Below, one piece after another: positions 1 to 7,720 of a DNA stretch of 32,350 nt. The DNA comes from Polyangiaceae bacterium. Its GTDB lineage: Bacteria; Myxococcota_A; Polyangia; Polyangiales; Polyangiaceae. A program made the translations under genes and the position numbers. The DNA is taken from the NCBI GenBank assembly GCA_020848455.1, contig JADLAB010000256.1, positions 1-32,350 of the forward strand, written 5' to 3'. Numbering within the stretch: the first letter of the stretch is position 1; the number at the start of each line of letters is the position of its first letter. The notes below the pieces were generated by a model. That model searched no databases and was not told where the DNA came from. It was given only the letters and a program-made list of their open reading frames with translations.

Positions 1-1153
1 TCCATGCCTCGGCGTCGAGCAGCCCGCGATACAGCGCACGCGCCTGCTCGTAGTCGGGTCTGAAGCCGCTATCGGGCCTCTCGGTGAGCACATCGCCGGC
101 GCCGGTGACCACGAACATCGCGTCGTGCAGCTCGCCCACCACGCCTCTCATCGCGTCGAGATCTCCCGCGCGCCATTTCTCGCGCACCTGCGCGATGAAC
201 GGGTGGTCGAATGCCTGCGCTGCCGCGGCCGCGTGCGCCGCGGCACGGCGCCGCTCGCTCGGGTCGAAGTCTCGTCGTATGCCCTCGATGAGCTCGGCGA
301 CCGGCTCGAGCTCGAGCAATCCCCGTTGCTTTGCCCAGGTGGCTGCGTCTTCGACGCCATGAGAGAGAAGCTCTTCTCCGAGCGCATTCTCGAGGTCGCC
401 CCTGGACAGGAAGAGCAGCGGCGGCTGCAAGGCGCCGACGTCTTCCGGCAGCCCGCCCTTTGCCTCGTCGGCGGCCGCGGCCTTCGCGTTGGTCTCGAGC
501 CACTGCGTCCACGGAGGGTCGGTGTCCCTGGCGAAGCTGAAGCTTATGCGGTTCACGGTGAGCACGTGGGTAGGCTTGCGGTGGGAAACGGCCAAGGCGA
601 GGAAGCCGAAGCGCGGATGCTTGTAGACCGCCATGGCCAACGGATTGCCGGTGGCCGCCGCGATGTCGGCGCGGCGCAGGAACACGCCGAAGTACACGCC
701 GGGGGAGAGATCGGTCTCGCGCCCCGGGCGCAGCCGCGCACATGAGCTTGCAAGGGCGCTCCCGCTGCTGCCGCTGGTCGACGGCGTGACGATCCACTCG
801 ACCTCGTCGAAGTCGCCTTCGCGGAAGCCCTTGGCCGCCATGAACGAGTCGCCGATCGCGTACGACTCGATGAGCCCCTCGCGCTGGGCTGTCTCGAGGC
901 GCGGCCCCCAATCTGCTAGCTCCTCGGCGAGATCGCTGAGCGACACCCCCGCGAGGCGTCCCGGGTACTCCTGGAACAGGCCAGGCGTGTCCGCAACATC
1001 CGCCAAGAGCGGCGGCTTGAGGCTGGCGCAGCCGGCGCACGCCATGACCATGCCGAGTGCCACGAGGCACCTCGCCAGCCGCCCGCGCGGCGCCATGAGG
1101 CCCGCTGATCGCGGCCACCGCCTTTTCGTGTCTGCTGCCTCGACCCACGCCAT
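1..1153 (-). CDS. Predicted lipoprotein of unknown function, 3' end outside window
   Basis: This minus-strand frame is open from the window edge, with 384 codons visible and the C-terminus cut off. I start it at ATG 1153 because GAAGGAG (1160-1166) lies 6 nt upstream. An in-frame ATG at 1096 has no ribosome binding site but would give a more usual signal peptide (MAPRGRLARCLVALG...). From 1153 the N-region is about 20 residues longer than normal. The hydrophobic stretch ends in VMACAGC, so lipidation at one of the two Cys is plausible, which would place the protein at the cell envelope. The mature part is soluble, mixed alpha/beta in character, and I recognise no family. It uses codons such as ATA, CTA, GCA, GTT and CCT more than its neighbours do, which hints at a lineage-specific or acquired gene. 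The next gene upstream is on the same strand, with 137 bp between them. Confidence 0.75.
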   Translation of the reverse strand, partial: MAWVEAADTKRRWPRSAGLMAPRGRLARCLVALGMVMACAGCASLKPPLLADVADTPGLFQEYPGRLAGVSLSDLAEELADWGPRLETAQREGLIESYAIGDSFMAAKGFREGDFDEVEWIVTPSTSGSSGSALASSCARLRPGRETDLSPGVYFGVFLRRADIAAATGNPLAMAVYKHPRFGFLALAVSHRKPTHVLTVNRISFSFARDTDPPWTQWLETNAKAAAADEAKGGLPEDVGALQPPLLFLSRGDLENALGEELLSHGVEDAATWAKQRGLLELEPVAELIEGIRRDFDPSERRRAAAHAAAAAQAFDHPFIAQVREKWRAGDLDAMRGVVGELHDAMFVVTGAGDVLTERPDSGFRPDYEQARALYRGLLDAEAW

Positions 1154-1159
1154 CGGACA

Positions 1160-1166
1160 CTCCTTC
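1160..1166 (-). promoter_or_regulatory. Shine-Dalgarno deciding the start at 1153
   Basis: GAAGGAG on the minus strand sits 6 nt before ATG 1153. The alternative start at 1096 has no comparable sequence, so this site decides in favour of the longer leader. Confidence 0.6.
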
Positions 1167-1290
1167 GCGGCCGTGCACCGCGCGACCAGACGGCGCGGCT
1201 GCCAGCAGCTAGCGCTCGCGACTGGTCTCGGCGTCGCCGCTGCAATACCCCAGCCTCGGCACGCGGCATCGCGGCCGCTCCGTGCCTCGC

Positions 1291-1938
1291 TCAGCCGTTC
1301 GCGGGCGGCCGAAATGAGTAGAACGCGTTGAAGCAGGTCCGGCTGCTCAAGTTACCTGAGCTGTTCGACGACGCCGCCGCATAGCAGGTGATCACATAGA
1401 CGGTGTCGCCGCGGCCGAGCGCGGCGATCTGCCCGGCGCGCTCGTTGAGGTTGGAGTTGGCGACGTCGTAGTTGGTGATGTTCTTGTAGGCGAACTCGAG
1501 GCCCGCCTTCTCGAGGCCCCACGGCGGATCCTCGCGCACCGACTCCTCGGCATCATAGCCCGCCGGCGGCCTGGCCTCTTTGACGAGCGCGGCGACCTTC
1601 GCGCCGGGTGTGCGCTTGACGACCTTGACGTGGATGGCCTCGGCGGGCCACTTCAGGTCGTCCGGCTTGATGTGGACATAGCCCCCGGTCCCGGTGTCCG
1701 CGGTCCAATCGTCCGGCACGAGCACCGAGCCCCACGGGCCGCTGCGCATGGCGTAGTGATCCTTCTGCGCTTCCGCGACCTGCGAGGCCGCGAGCGCGGG
1801 AATCGGCGGGAGCGCTGGCGCGGCCGCCGCGGTCGTGCCGGTCGGCGCCGTCGAAGCGGCGCTGACATTGTCGCTGTTCTTGTCGCCCTTGCAGGCGCAC
1901 ACACTCAACAATGCGAATCCAAGGATTGTGGTTCTCAC
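1291..1938 (-). CDS. Predicted lipoprotein, unknown function
   Basis: The gene encodes 215 residues from a GTG start at 1938. That start is chosen because it begins a compact signal peptide, VRTTILGFALLSVCACKG, with Cys14 or Cys16 as the lipidated residue. The frame stays open upstream to an ATG at 2160, but the added sequence is basic, Cys-rich and not signal-like. No good Shine-Dalgarno is visible for the GTG. A low-complexity Ala/Thr/Pro linker (about residues 25-50) leads to a globular domain rich in Trp, Tyr and Asp. The motifs GPWGSVLVPDDW and GDTVYVITCYAAA are visible but match no family I can name. The C-terminal Cys pair (TCYAAA, RTCFNAF) could form a disulphide. An envelope location is inferred. 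Confidence 0.65.
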   Translation of the reverse strand: MRTTILGFALLSVCACKGDKNSDNVSAASTAPTGTTAAAAPALPPIPALAASQVAEAQKDHYAMRSGPWGSVLVPDDWTADTGTGGYVHIKPDDLKWPAEAIHVKVVKRTPGAKVAALVKEARPPAGYDAEESVREDPPWGLEKAGLEFAYKNITNYDVANSNLNERAGQIAALGRGDTVYVITCYAAASSNSSGNLSSRTCFNAFYSFRPPANG

Positions 1939-2090
1939 GTGCGGCCCGTAACTCGGCGCGGTGGCGGCGGCAACCGGCGCAGCACATGGGCAGGGACTTC
2001 GAACCTGCAAACGGAGCCTCTCCGAACCTGCTCGCGCCGCAGGACGCAGGCGAGACAGGGCCGCGAACCCGGTCTCGGCGCCCAATGTGA

Positions 2091-2160
2091 CGTTGCGGTA
2101 CGTTGCGGCGCGCGCCATGACTCTCGTCGCGTCTGGGCCTATCTCGGCATGTCTCGGCAT
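2091..2160. repeat. Two short direct repeats with 10-bp period
   Basis: CGTTGCGG occurs at 2091-2098 and again at 2101-2108. TCTCGGCAT occurs at 2142-2150 and again at 2152-2160. Both pairs repeat with a period of one helical turn, the geometry of direct-repeat operators. They lie 150-220 bp upstream of the GTG at 1938. A binding function is inference. Confidence 0.4.
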
Positions 2161-2247
2161 CCGGGCACCGATGGCGCCGGATCGGACGTACCAGGCGACG
2201 CTGGCGCCAGGTGACGCGCCGGCTCAGGCACGCGGATAGCGGAGAGA

Positions 2248-2392
2248 TCTCGCGCAAAGGCGCAAAGCCGCAAAGAAGAGGCGGGGACGGGATGAAGGCG
2301 CTCATCGTCCGCCTTGGGTGCAGATCCCTGTTTGCACGAGCTCGCGCAGAGCAGAGCGCGAGGCCTTGGCGTCTTTGCGCCTTTGCGCGAGA
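2248..2392. repeat. Intergenic element bounded by 20-bp perfect inverted repeat
   Basis: The left arm TCTCGCGCAAAGGCGCAAAG (2248-2267) is repeated exactly in inverse at 2373-2392, with 105 bp between. The left arm is followed by a further CGCAAAG unit (2269-2275), so the arm is built from a short CGCAAAG repeat. Arms of this type, whose translations read like 'RKGAKAQRR' and 'LCAFARE', recur in intergenic regions of many bacteria. From memory they often flank GxxExxY-family genes, but no such gene is present here. The 105-bp core encodes nothing I recognise. It could be a miniature mobile element or a long-stem RNA structure. Confidence 0.7.
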
Positions 2393-2460
2393 ATTCTGGG
2401 TCCTCCGTGAACGAATCCGGGCTTCGCGTCGCTCGGCGGCGCCCGCGCGCGGCGCGAGGG

Positions 2461-3318
2461 TCAGGGCAGAACGGTCGCGCGGCGACAGTCGTCGGCGAGC
2501 TCGAGCTCGTCCGGCACGTCCTCGTCGAGCGCCACGGCCGCGAACGACGCGACGGTACCGGAGCCCGCCTCGTCGCTGGCGGTCGCCCCCTCGGGGCCCA
2601 GCACCTCGCCGCGCGCCGCGACGATCGTGCCGCGGGTGCGCTCGACCCACACGTCGGCCGTGCCGCTCACCTCGCCGTCCGCCGAGCCGAGGCTCACGCC
2701 ATAGCGGTCGGCGCGGTGTCCCTCGACCACCTCGTTCTCGGCGATGAGGCGCGCGCGGAAGGGTCCCGCGAAGGGGGCGAGCGGCCCGGTGCGCCCGGCG
2801 ACCCAGCCGGACGCGTAGGGGCGGAGCCCGACGGCCGCGCCCGGCACGCGCGCCGCGACCTGCTCGGCGGCGCGCTCCGTGCGCCAGGCCTTGCAGGTGG
2901 CGTCGCCGAGCTCGTACGCCACGTCGCCGACGCCGACGAGCCGCCGGCGCTCCGGCTCGGCGTCGGCATGCACCGTCACGTCGTAGACGAGCTCCGTCCA
3001 CTTGCCGCGCACGAAGCGCCGTAGCTCGACGTGCTCGACGCGGTCCGCGCTGCCTGGCACCTCGGCGAGGTACGTGAAGCGGACGGCGCCGCTCGGCTGC
3101 GAGTCGGGACCGGGCAGCACCCAGGCGAGCTCGCGCTCCTTCGGCGCCGCGCCCTTGGCCTGCGCCGGAGGGGCCGCCTTCTTGTTCTTCGCCTGCGCGA
3201 GCGGGTCCGTGCCGACCGGAAAGGCGATCCCGCCGCCCGTCGCCTCGGCGCACGCCGCGAGCGCGAGCGCGAGCGCCACCGCCACGACCGCCGACCTGGC
3301 CGAGGATGCCCTTCCCAT
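2461..3318 (-). CDS. Predicted lipoprotein, unknown function
   Basis: The gene encodes 285 residues. The start is placed at ATG 3318, which begins MGRASSARSAVVAVALALAL and ends in the perfect lipobox LAAC (Cys23). An ATG further upstream (3360) would only add a non-signal leader. A GGGAG lies very close upstream (2-3 nt). After a Lys/Ala/Pro linker the mature domain (about residues 60-285) is rich in beta-strand and charged residues. It contains a few Cys (DATCKAW; DDCRR near the C-terminus) that could pair. No family is recognised. It is divergent from the SDR gene, and the 132-bp gap between them must hold both promoters. Confidence 0.75.
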   Translation of the reverse strand: MGRASSARSAVVAVALALALAACAEATGGGIAFPVGTDPLAQAKNKKAAPPAQAKGAAPKERELAWVLPGPDSQPSGAVRFTYLAEVPGSADRVEHVELRRFVRGKWTELVYDVTVHADAEPERRRLVGVGDVAYELGDATCKAWRTERAAEQVAARVPGAAVGLRPYASGWVAGRTGPLAPFAGPFRARLIAENEVVEGHRADRYGVSLGSADGEVSGTADVWVERTRGTIVAARGEVLGPEGATASDEAGSGTVASFAAVALDEDVPDELELADDCRRATVLP

Positions 3319-3450
3319 CGCTCCCAACTTAGCCTCGACCGCCCCCGCGCGCGAAGGCAAGTCGCCCCGCCATCCTCCCGAAGCCTCGCCGCGCAGCGCG
3401 AATCGGCTTGGTGTAGGGTGGGCCGAGAGCGCAGCCGAAGGGAGCCAGCC

Positions 3451-4176
3451 ATGCGTCTAGACGGGAAGATCGTGCTCATCACCGGTGCGAGCCGTGGCAT
3501 CGGGCGCGCGAGCGCGCTCGCGCTCGCGCGCGAGGGTGCCCACATCGTGGCAGCGGCGCGGACGGCGTCCGATCTCGCCCGCCTGGTGGGCGAGGTGGAG
3601 GCGCTCGGCCGCAAGGCGCTCGCCGTGCCGACCGACGTCACCGACAGCGACGCGGTCGCGGCGTGCGTCGGGCGCGCCATCGTGGCGTTCGGGCGTATCG
3701 ACATCCTGGTGAACAACGCCGGCGTCGGCGGCTACCGGCCGTTCCTCGAGTGGAGCGAGGCCGACTACGACCGCATCATGGCGACCAACGCCAAGAGCAG
3801 CTGGCTCTTCTGCCGCGCCGTCATCCCGCACATGCGGACCCAGAAGGGCGGCCACATCATCAACGTGGCGAGCGTGGCGGGCCTGTCGGGCTATCCGAGC
3901 GAGGCCATCTACTGCATGTCGAAGTCCGCGCAGGTCGCCCTGAGCCAGGCGCTCGACCGCGAGTTCTACCAGGAGAACATCAAGGTGAGCCTGGTGTGCC
4001 CGGGCGGCGTCGAGACCTTCTTCGCGCTCGGCGACGGCCGCACGGCGGGCGAGGAGAAGCTCCGGGGCTTCTCCACGGCCGAGGACGTGGCCGAGGCGGT
4101 CGTGCTCGCGGCCCTGCCGCACGCGCGCTCGCGCATCGTGAACATCGTCATGCGCCCCATGAACGAGATGACCTGA
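3451..4176 (+). CDS. SDR-family NAD(P)-dependent oxidoreductase (FabG-like)
   Basis: This is a classical short-chain dehydrogenase of 241 residues, normal length for the family. The Rossmann nucleotide-binding motif TGASRGIG is at residues 11-18 and NNAG at 88-91. The catalytic tetrad is complete: Asn113, Ser141, Tyr154 and Lys158 (YCMSK). Substrate specificity cannot be read from sequence. 3-oxoacyl-ACP reductase and a general ketone/alcohol reductase are both possible. The start is ATG 3451, preceded by GAAGGGAG about 8 nt upstream. A -10-like TAGGGT lies at 3414-3419. The gene is 25 bp upstream of fhs and may be co-transcribed with it, though no functional link is evident. It is expected to be cytoplasmic. 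Confidence 0.93.
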   Translation: MRLDGKIVLITGASRGIGRASALALAREGAHIVAAARTASDLARLVGEVEALGRKALAVPTDVTDSDAVAACVGRAIVAFGRIDILVNNAGVGGYRPFLEWSEADYDRIMATNAKSSWLFCRAVIPHMRTQKGGHIINVASVAGLSGYPSEAIYCMSKSAQVALSQALDREFYQENIKVSLVCPGGVETFFALGDGRTAGEEKLRGFSTAEDVAEAVVLAALPHARSRIVNIVMRPMNEMT

Positions 4177-4201
4177 GCCGCCACGCGGCGCCGAGGAAGC
4201 C

Positions 4202-5872
4202 ATGCCGAGCGACGTCGAGATCGCCCAGTCCGTCACGCCGCGCCCCATCACGGCGATCGCCGCCGCGCTCGGCATCCCCGAGGACGCGCTCCACCTCTAC
4301 GGCCGCGACAAGGCGAAGGTCGATCTCTCGGTGCTCGCCGCGCCGCGCCGGCGACCCGGCACGGGCAGGCTCGTGCTCGTGTCGGCGATCACGCCGACCA
4401 AGGCCGGCGAGGGCAAGACCACGACCTCGATCGGTCTCGCCCAGGCGCTCGCGAAGCTCGGCGAGTCGGCGTGCCTCGCCCTGCGCGAGCCGTCGCTGGG
4501 GCCGTGCCTCGGGATGAAGGGTGGCGCGACGGGCGGGGGTCGCAGCCAGGTCATCCCGATGGAGAGCATCAACCTGCACTTCACGGGCGATCTGCACGCC
4601 GTCACCACGGCGCACAACCTCATCGCCGCCGTGCTCGACAACCACCTGCACTTCGGCTCGGAGCTCGGCATCGACCCGCGCCGTACCACCTGGCGCCGCG
4701 TCATCGACATGAACGACCGCTCGCTGCGCTCGATCATCGCCGGGCTCGGTGGGCCGGCGCAGGGCATCCCGCGCGAGACCGGCTTCGACATCACGGCCGC
4801 CAGCGAGGTGATGGCGATGCTGTGCCTCGCCTCCGGTGAGGAGGATCTGCGCGCCCGCGTCGATCGCACGCTGCTCGGCTTCACGCATGCGGGCAAGCCC
4901 GTGACGGTGCGCGACCTCGGCGTGACGGGCGCCGTGCTCGCCCTTCTGAAGGACGCGCTCATGCCGAACCTCGTCCAGACGCTCGAGGGCACCCCGGCGC
5001 TCATCCACGGCGGCCCCTTCGCGAACATCGCTCACGGCTGCAACAGCGTGCTCGCGACGCGCATGGCCCTGCACCTCGCCGACTGGTGCGTGACCGAGGC
5101 GGGCTTCGGCTTCGACCTCGGGGCCGAGAAGTTCTTCGACATCAAGTGCGTCTCGGCCGGGCTCGACACGGCGGCCGTCGTGCTCGTCGCGACGGTGCGC
5201 GCGCTGAAGCTGCACGGCGGCGCACGCTACGAGGCGCTCGGCACGCCCGACGAGGCGGCCGTGGCGGCGGGCATCCCGAACCTCGTGAAGCACATCGAGA
5301 ACATCCGGCATTTCGGCGAGCCGCCCATCGTCGCCTTGAACCGCTTCGGCGCCGACACGCCGGCCGAGATCGCGGTCGTCGAGCGCGCCTGTCGCGAGCA
5401 CGGCGTGCCGTTCGCGGTCTCGGACCACCACGCGCGCGGCGGTGACGGGGCGCAGGAGCTCGCGCGCGCCGTCGTGACCCACGCCGAGCGCGTCGGCCAG
5501 CCCTTCAAGCCGCTCTACGCGTGGCAGGACCGCGTCGAGGACAAGATCCACGCGGTCGCGAGCAAGATGTACGGGGCCGCGCGGGTGGTCTTCACGAAGC
5601 AGGCCGAGAAGGCGCTCGCCGAGGTGTACCGCCTCGGCTACGGCGCGCTGCCGGTGTGCATCGCCAAGACGCAGAGCTCACTCACCGACGACCCGACGCG
5701 CCAGGGGCGCCCGCTCGACTTCGAGGTCACGGTGCGCGACCTCGTCATCGCCGCGGGGGCCGGCTTCATCGTGGTCATGACCGGCGACATCCTGCGCATG
5801 CCCGGGCTGCCGCGCCACCCGGCGGCCGAGAACATCGATCTCGTCGACGGCCGCATCACCGGCATCCACTGA
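4202..5872 (+). CDS. fhs: Formate--tetrahydrofolate ligase
   Basis: The enzyme joins formate to tetrahydrofolate using ATP, giving 10-formyl-THF for one-carbon metabolism (purines, fMet-tRNA) and, in some organisms, for formate assimilation. At 556 residues it has the family's usual length. The ATP-binding loop TPTKAGEGKT is at residues 64-73 and is followed by the conserved LRxPSLGPCLGMKGGATGGG-like segment, here with LREPSLGPC. The motif GPAQGIPRETGFDITAASE is strongly conserved in the family, as is the C-terminal AGAGFIVVMTGDILRMPGLP. The ATG at 4202 follows GAGGAAGCC. The gene lies 25 bp after the SDR gene and 6 bp before the rRNA methyltransferase gene. It is cytoplasmic and probably a homotetramer, as known for the family. 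Confidence 0.97.
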   Translation: MPSDVEIAQSVTPRPITAIAAALGIPEDALHLYGRDKAKVDLSVLAAPRRRPGTGRLVLVSAITPTKAGEGKTTTSIGLAQALAKLGESACLALREPSLGPCLGMKGGATGGGRSQVIPMESINLHFTGDLHAVTTAHNLIAAVLDNHLHFGSELGIDPRRTTWRRVIDMNDRSLRSIIAGLGGPAQGIPRETGFDITAASEVMAMLCLASGEEDLRARVDRTLLGFTHAGKPVTVRDLGVTGAVLALLKDALMPNLVQTLEGTPALIHGGPFANIAHGCNSVLATRMALHLADWCVTEAGFGFDLGAEKFFDIKCVSAGLDTAAVVLVATVRALKLHGGARYEALGTPDEAAVAAGIPNLVKHIENIRHFGEPPIVALNRFGADTPAEIAVVERACREHGVPFAVSDHHARGGDGAQELARAVVTHAERVGQPFKPLYAWQDRVEDKIHAVASKMYGAARVVFTKQAEKALAEVYRLGYGALPVCIAKTQSSLTDDPTRQGRPLDFEVTVRDLVIAAGAGFIVVMTGDILRMPGLPRHPAAENIDLVDGRITGIH

Positions 5873-5878
5873 GGGCGC

Positions 5879-7120
5879 GTGGGCTCGCGCGCCACGAAGC
5901 ACGAGGGGCCACGCCCGCCGCGCCCGCGGGTCGCGGAGGCTCCGGCGCACCTCCTCGTCGCCGAGCGCGCCGCCCGGGCCGCGCGGCGCGGCCACCCGTG
6001 GGTGTTTCGGGACGCCCTCGGCACCCGGAGCCGCGAGCCCGGTGCGGTGCCCGCGCTCCCGAGCGGCACCGTGGTCGAGCTCCACGACGAGCGCGGACGC
6101 TTCGTCGCGCGCGGGCTCTTCGACGCCGACACGCCCATCGGCGTGCGCCTCTTCACGCTCGCGCCCGACGAGCCGCTCGACGACGCTCTCATCGTGCGCC
6201 GCCTCGCGCGCGCCTTCGCGCACCGCGACGACCTCTTCGCGGACGGCCTGACCGACGCCTACCGGCTCTGCAACGGCGAGGGCGATCGCCTGCCGGGCCT
6301 CGTGCTCGACCGCTACGCCGAGCTCGCCGTCCTGCGCCTCGACGGTGGGCTGTGGCGCCCGCACACGGACCGGCTGCGCCACCTCGTCGTGCCGCCCCTG
6401 CGCGCGCGCGGCATCGAGCACCTGGTGCTGCGCGCCCCGGGCGAGCGCCAGGTCCTCACGCACCGCGAGCCGCCCGACACGCTCGAGGTGCGCGAGCACG
6501 GCGTGCGCTTCGAGGTCGACGTGGCCCGCGGGCAGAAGACGGGCGCCTTCCTCGACCAGCGCGAGAACCGCGCCCGCGTGCGCGCGCTCGCCCGCGGGCT
6601 CGGCCGCGTCTGCAACCTCTTCAGCTACACCGGTGGCTTCTCGCTCGCCGCCGCGCTCGGCGGGGCCGGCGAGGTCGTGAGCGTCGACGTGGCCGGACCC
6701 GCGCACGAGGCCGCACGCCGCGCCTTCGCGCGGAACGACCTCGACCCGGGGCGCCACGCCTTCGTCACGGCGGATGCCTTCGCCTGGCTCGAGGGTGCGC
6801 GCGCGCGCGGCGAGCGCTTCGACCTCGTCGTCTGCGACCCGCCGAGCTTCGCCCCGAGCGAGCGCGCGGTGCCGAAGGCGCTCGCGGCCTACCGCCGCCT
6901 GCACGCGGCCGCGCTCGGTGTGCTCGCGCCGGGCGGTACCCTGTGCGCCGCGTCGTGCTCGAGCCACGTGCGGCTCGAGGACTTCCTCGGGACGCTCGAC
7001 GACGCCGTGCTCCCGGGGCGCGGCCTCTCGGTCCGCGAGGTGTGGGGCCAGCCCGCCGACCACCCCACGCTCGCGGCCTGGCCCGAGGGGCGGTATCTGA
7101 AGTTCGTCGTGCTCGCCTGA
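5879..7120 (+). CDS. rlmI: RlmI-like 23S rRNA (cytosine-5) methyltransferase, PUA plus SAM domain
   Basis: The protein has 413 residues (E. coli RlmI has about 396). An N-terminal PUA-like domain (about 23-105) is followed by an EEHEE-like linker and a class I SAM methyltransferase domain. Visible motifs are the family signature GQKTGAFLDQREN (218-230), SAM motif I NLFSYTGGFSLAAALG (about 246-261), motif IV DPPSF (320-324) and SCSSH (359-363), which holds the likely catalytic Cys. The predicted role is methylation of 23S rRNA, C1962 in E. coli numbering; the target here is inferred. The start is GTG 5879 with GAGGG just upstream, only 6 nt after the fhs stop, so it should be co-transcribed with fhs. 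A related alternative is RlmK-type or another RNA m5C methyltransferase. Confidence 0.85.
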   Translation: MGSRATKHEGPRPPRPRVAEAPAHLLVAERAARAARRGHPWVFRDALGTRSREPGAVPALPSGTVVELHDERGRFVARGLFDADTPIGVRLFTLAPDEPLDDALIVRRLARAFAHRDDLFADGLTDAYRLCNGEGDRLPGLVLDRYAELAVLRLDGGLWRPHTDRLRHLVVPPLRARGIEHLVLRAPGERQVLTHREPPDTLEVREHGVRFEVDVARGQKTGAFLDQRENRARVRALARGLGRVCNLFSYTGGFSLAAALGGAGEVVSVDVAGPAHEAARRAFARNDLDPGRHAFVTADAFAWLEGARARGERFDLVVCDPPSFAPSERAVPKALAAYRRLHAAALGVLAPGGTLCAASCSSHVRLEDFLGTLDDAVLPGRGLSVREVWGQPADHPTLAAWPEGRYLKFVVLA

Positions 7121-7276
7121 TGCGAACGCTTGCCGCGCGGCGCCGATCTTCCTCAAGATGCCGACGACGGGCTCGCCACGGGGAAGTGCGAGCTCCGCTG
7201 ACGAGGCGGGCGCGGCGCCCTCGGGGTGCCGCGGCCATGAGTCCGCGCGCCCATGCGACGCGGGCCGGAGGCAGCG

Positions 7277-7681
7277 ATGCTCTACGGGCGGTTCATCTGG
7301 TGGTTGCTCCTCGGTATTCTCGGCATCTCGAACCTCATCATCGCGAAGAAGCCGAACGCCAAGGAGCTGTTCGACAAGGTCGCGCCCTTCCAGGGCTGGT
7401 TCGGCGTGGTCTCGGCGCTGTGGGGCGCCTGGGGTCTCGTCGACGGGCTCCTCAGCATCAAGGTCCTGTCCATCTTCCCGCTCGTCTGGATCGCGTGGAT
7501 GGCGGGCTCGGGCGTGTGCCTCGCGCTCGGCGCGCTCATGGGCGTCGGCGTGATGAAGTCGTTCGTCAAGGACGCGGCCGCGGCCGACAAGCTGACCCGT
7601 ACCGTGTCGAAGCTCGCACCGTTCCAGGCGATCTTCGGCTTCGTGCTCATCGGCGCCGCGGTCTTCCTCATCGTCGCCTGA
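7277..7681 (+). CDS. Small four-helix membrane protein, unknown function
   Basis: The protein has 134 residues with four predicted transmembrane segments (about 6-23, 41-60, 64-92 and 114-133). It contains an internal duplication: KVAPFQGWFG at 34-43 and KLAPFQAIFG at 112-121, each leading into a helix. The protein may therefore have arisen from two hairpin units. I recognise no family. The ATG at 7277 is selected over an in-frame upstream start at 7253 because GGAGG (7267-7271) precedes it by 5 nt. The gene follows the fhs-rlmI pair after 156 bp with nothing recognisable in between, and it converges on the RlmL-type gene. Its composition matches the neighbours. An inner-membrane location is inferred. 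Confidence 0.8.
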   Translation: MLYGRFIWWLLLGILGISNLIIAKKPNAKELFDKVAPFQGWFGVVSALWGAWGLVDGLLSIKVLSIFPLVWIAWMAGSGVCLALGALMGVGVMKSFVKDAAAADKLTRTVSKLAPFQAIFGFVLIGAAVFLIVA

Positions 7682-7699
7682 GCCTCCGACGGCGCGCCA

Positions 7700-7713
7700 G
7701 GCGGGCGCCCGCC
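7700..7713. terminator. Perfect GC palindrome between convergent genes
   Basis: GGCGGGCGCCCGCC is a perfect 14-bp palindrome within the 39 bp separating the stop at 7681 from the convergent stop at 7721. It could act as a bidirectional transcription stop. There is no T tract, so intrinsic termination is uncertain. Confidence 0.35.
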
Positions 7714-7720
7714 CGGGTGC

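Larger units (their letters stand above)
1939..2460. other. Intergenic region with repeats, no gene recognised
   Basis: This 522-bp stretch lies between two minus-strand lipoprotein genes. Open frames here have poor composition (long Arg/Ala runs) and I call none. It holds two direct repeats with 10-bp period and a 20-bp perfect inverted repeat, listed separately. The part next to 1938 probably contains the promoter of the lipoprotein gene 1291-1938. Confidence 0.6.
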
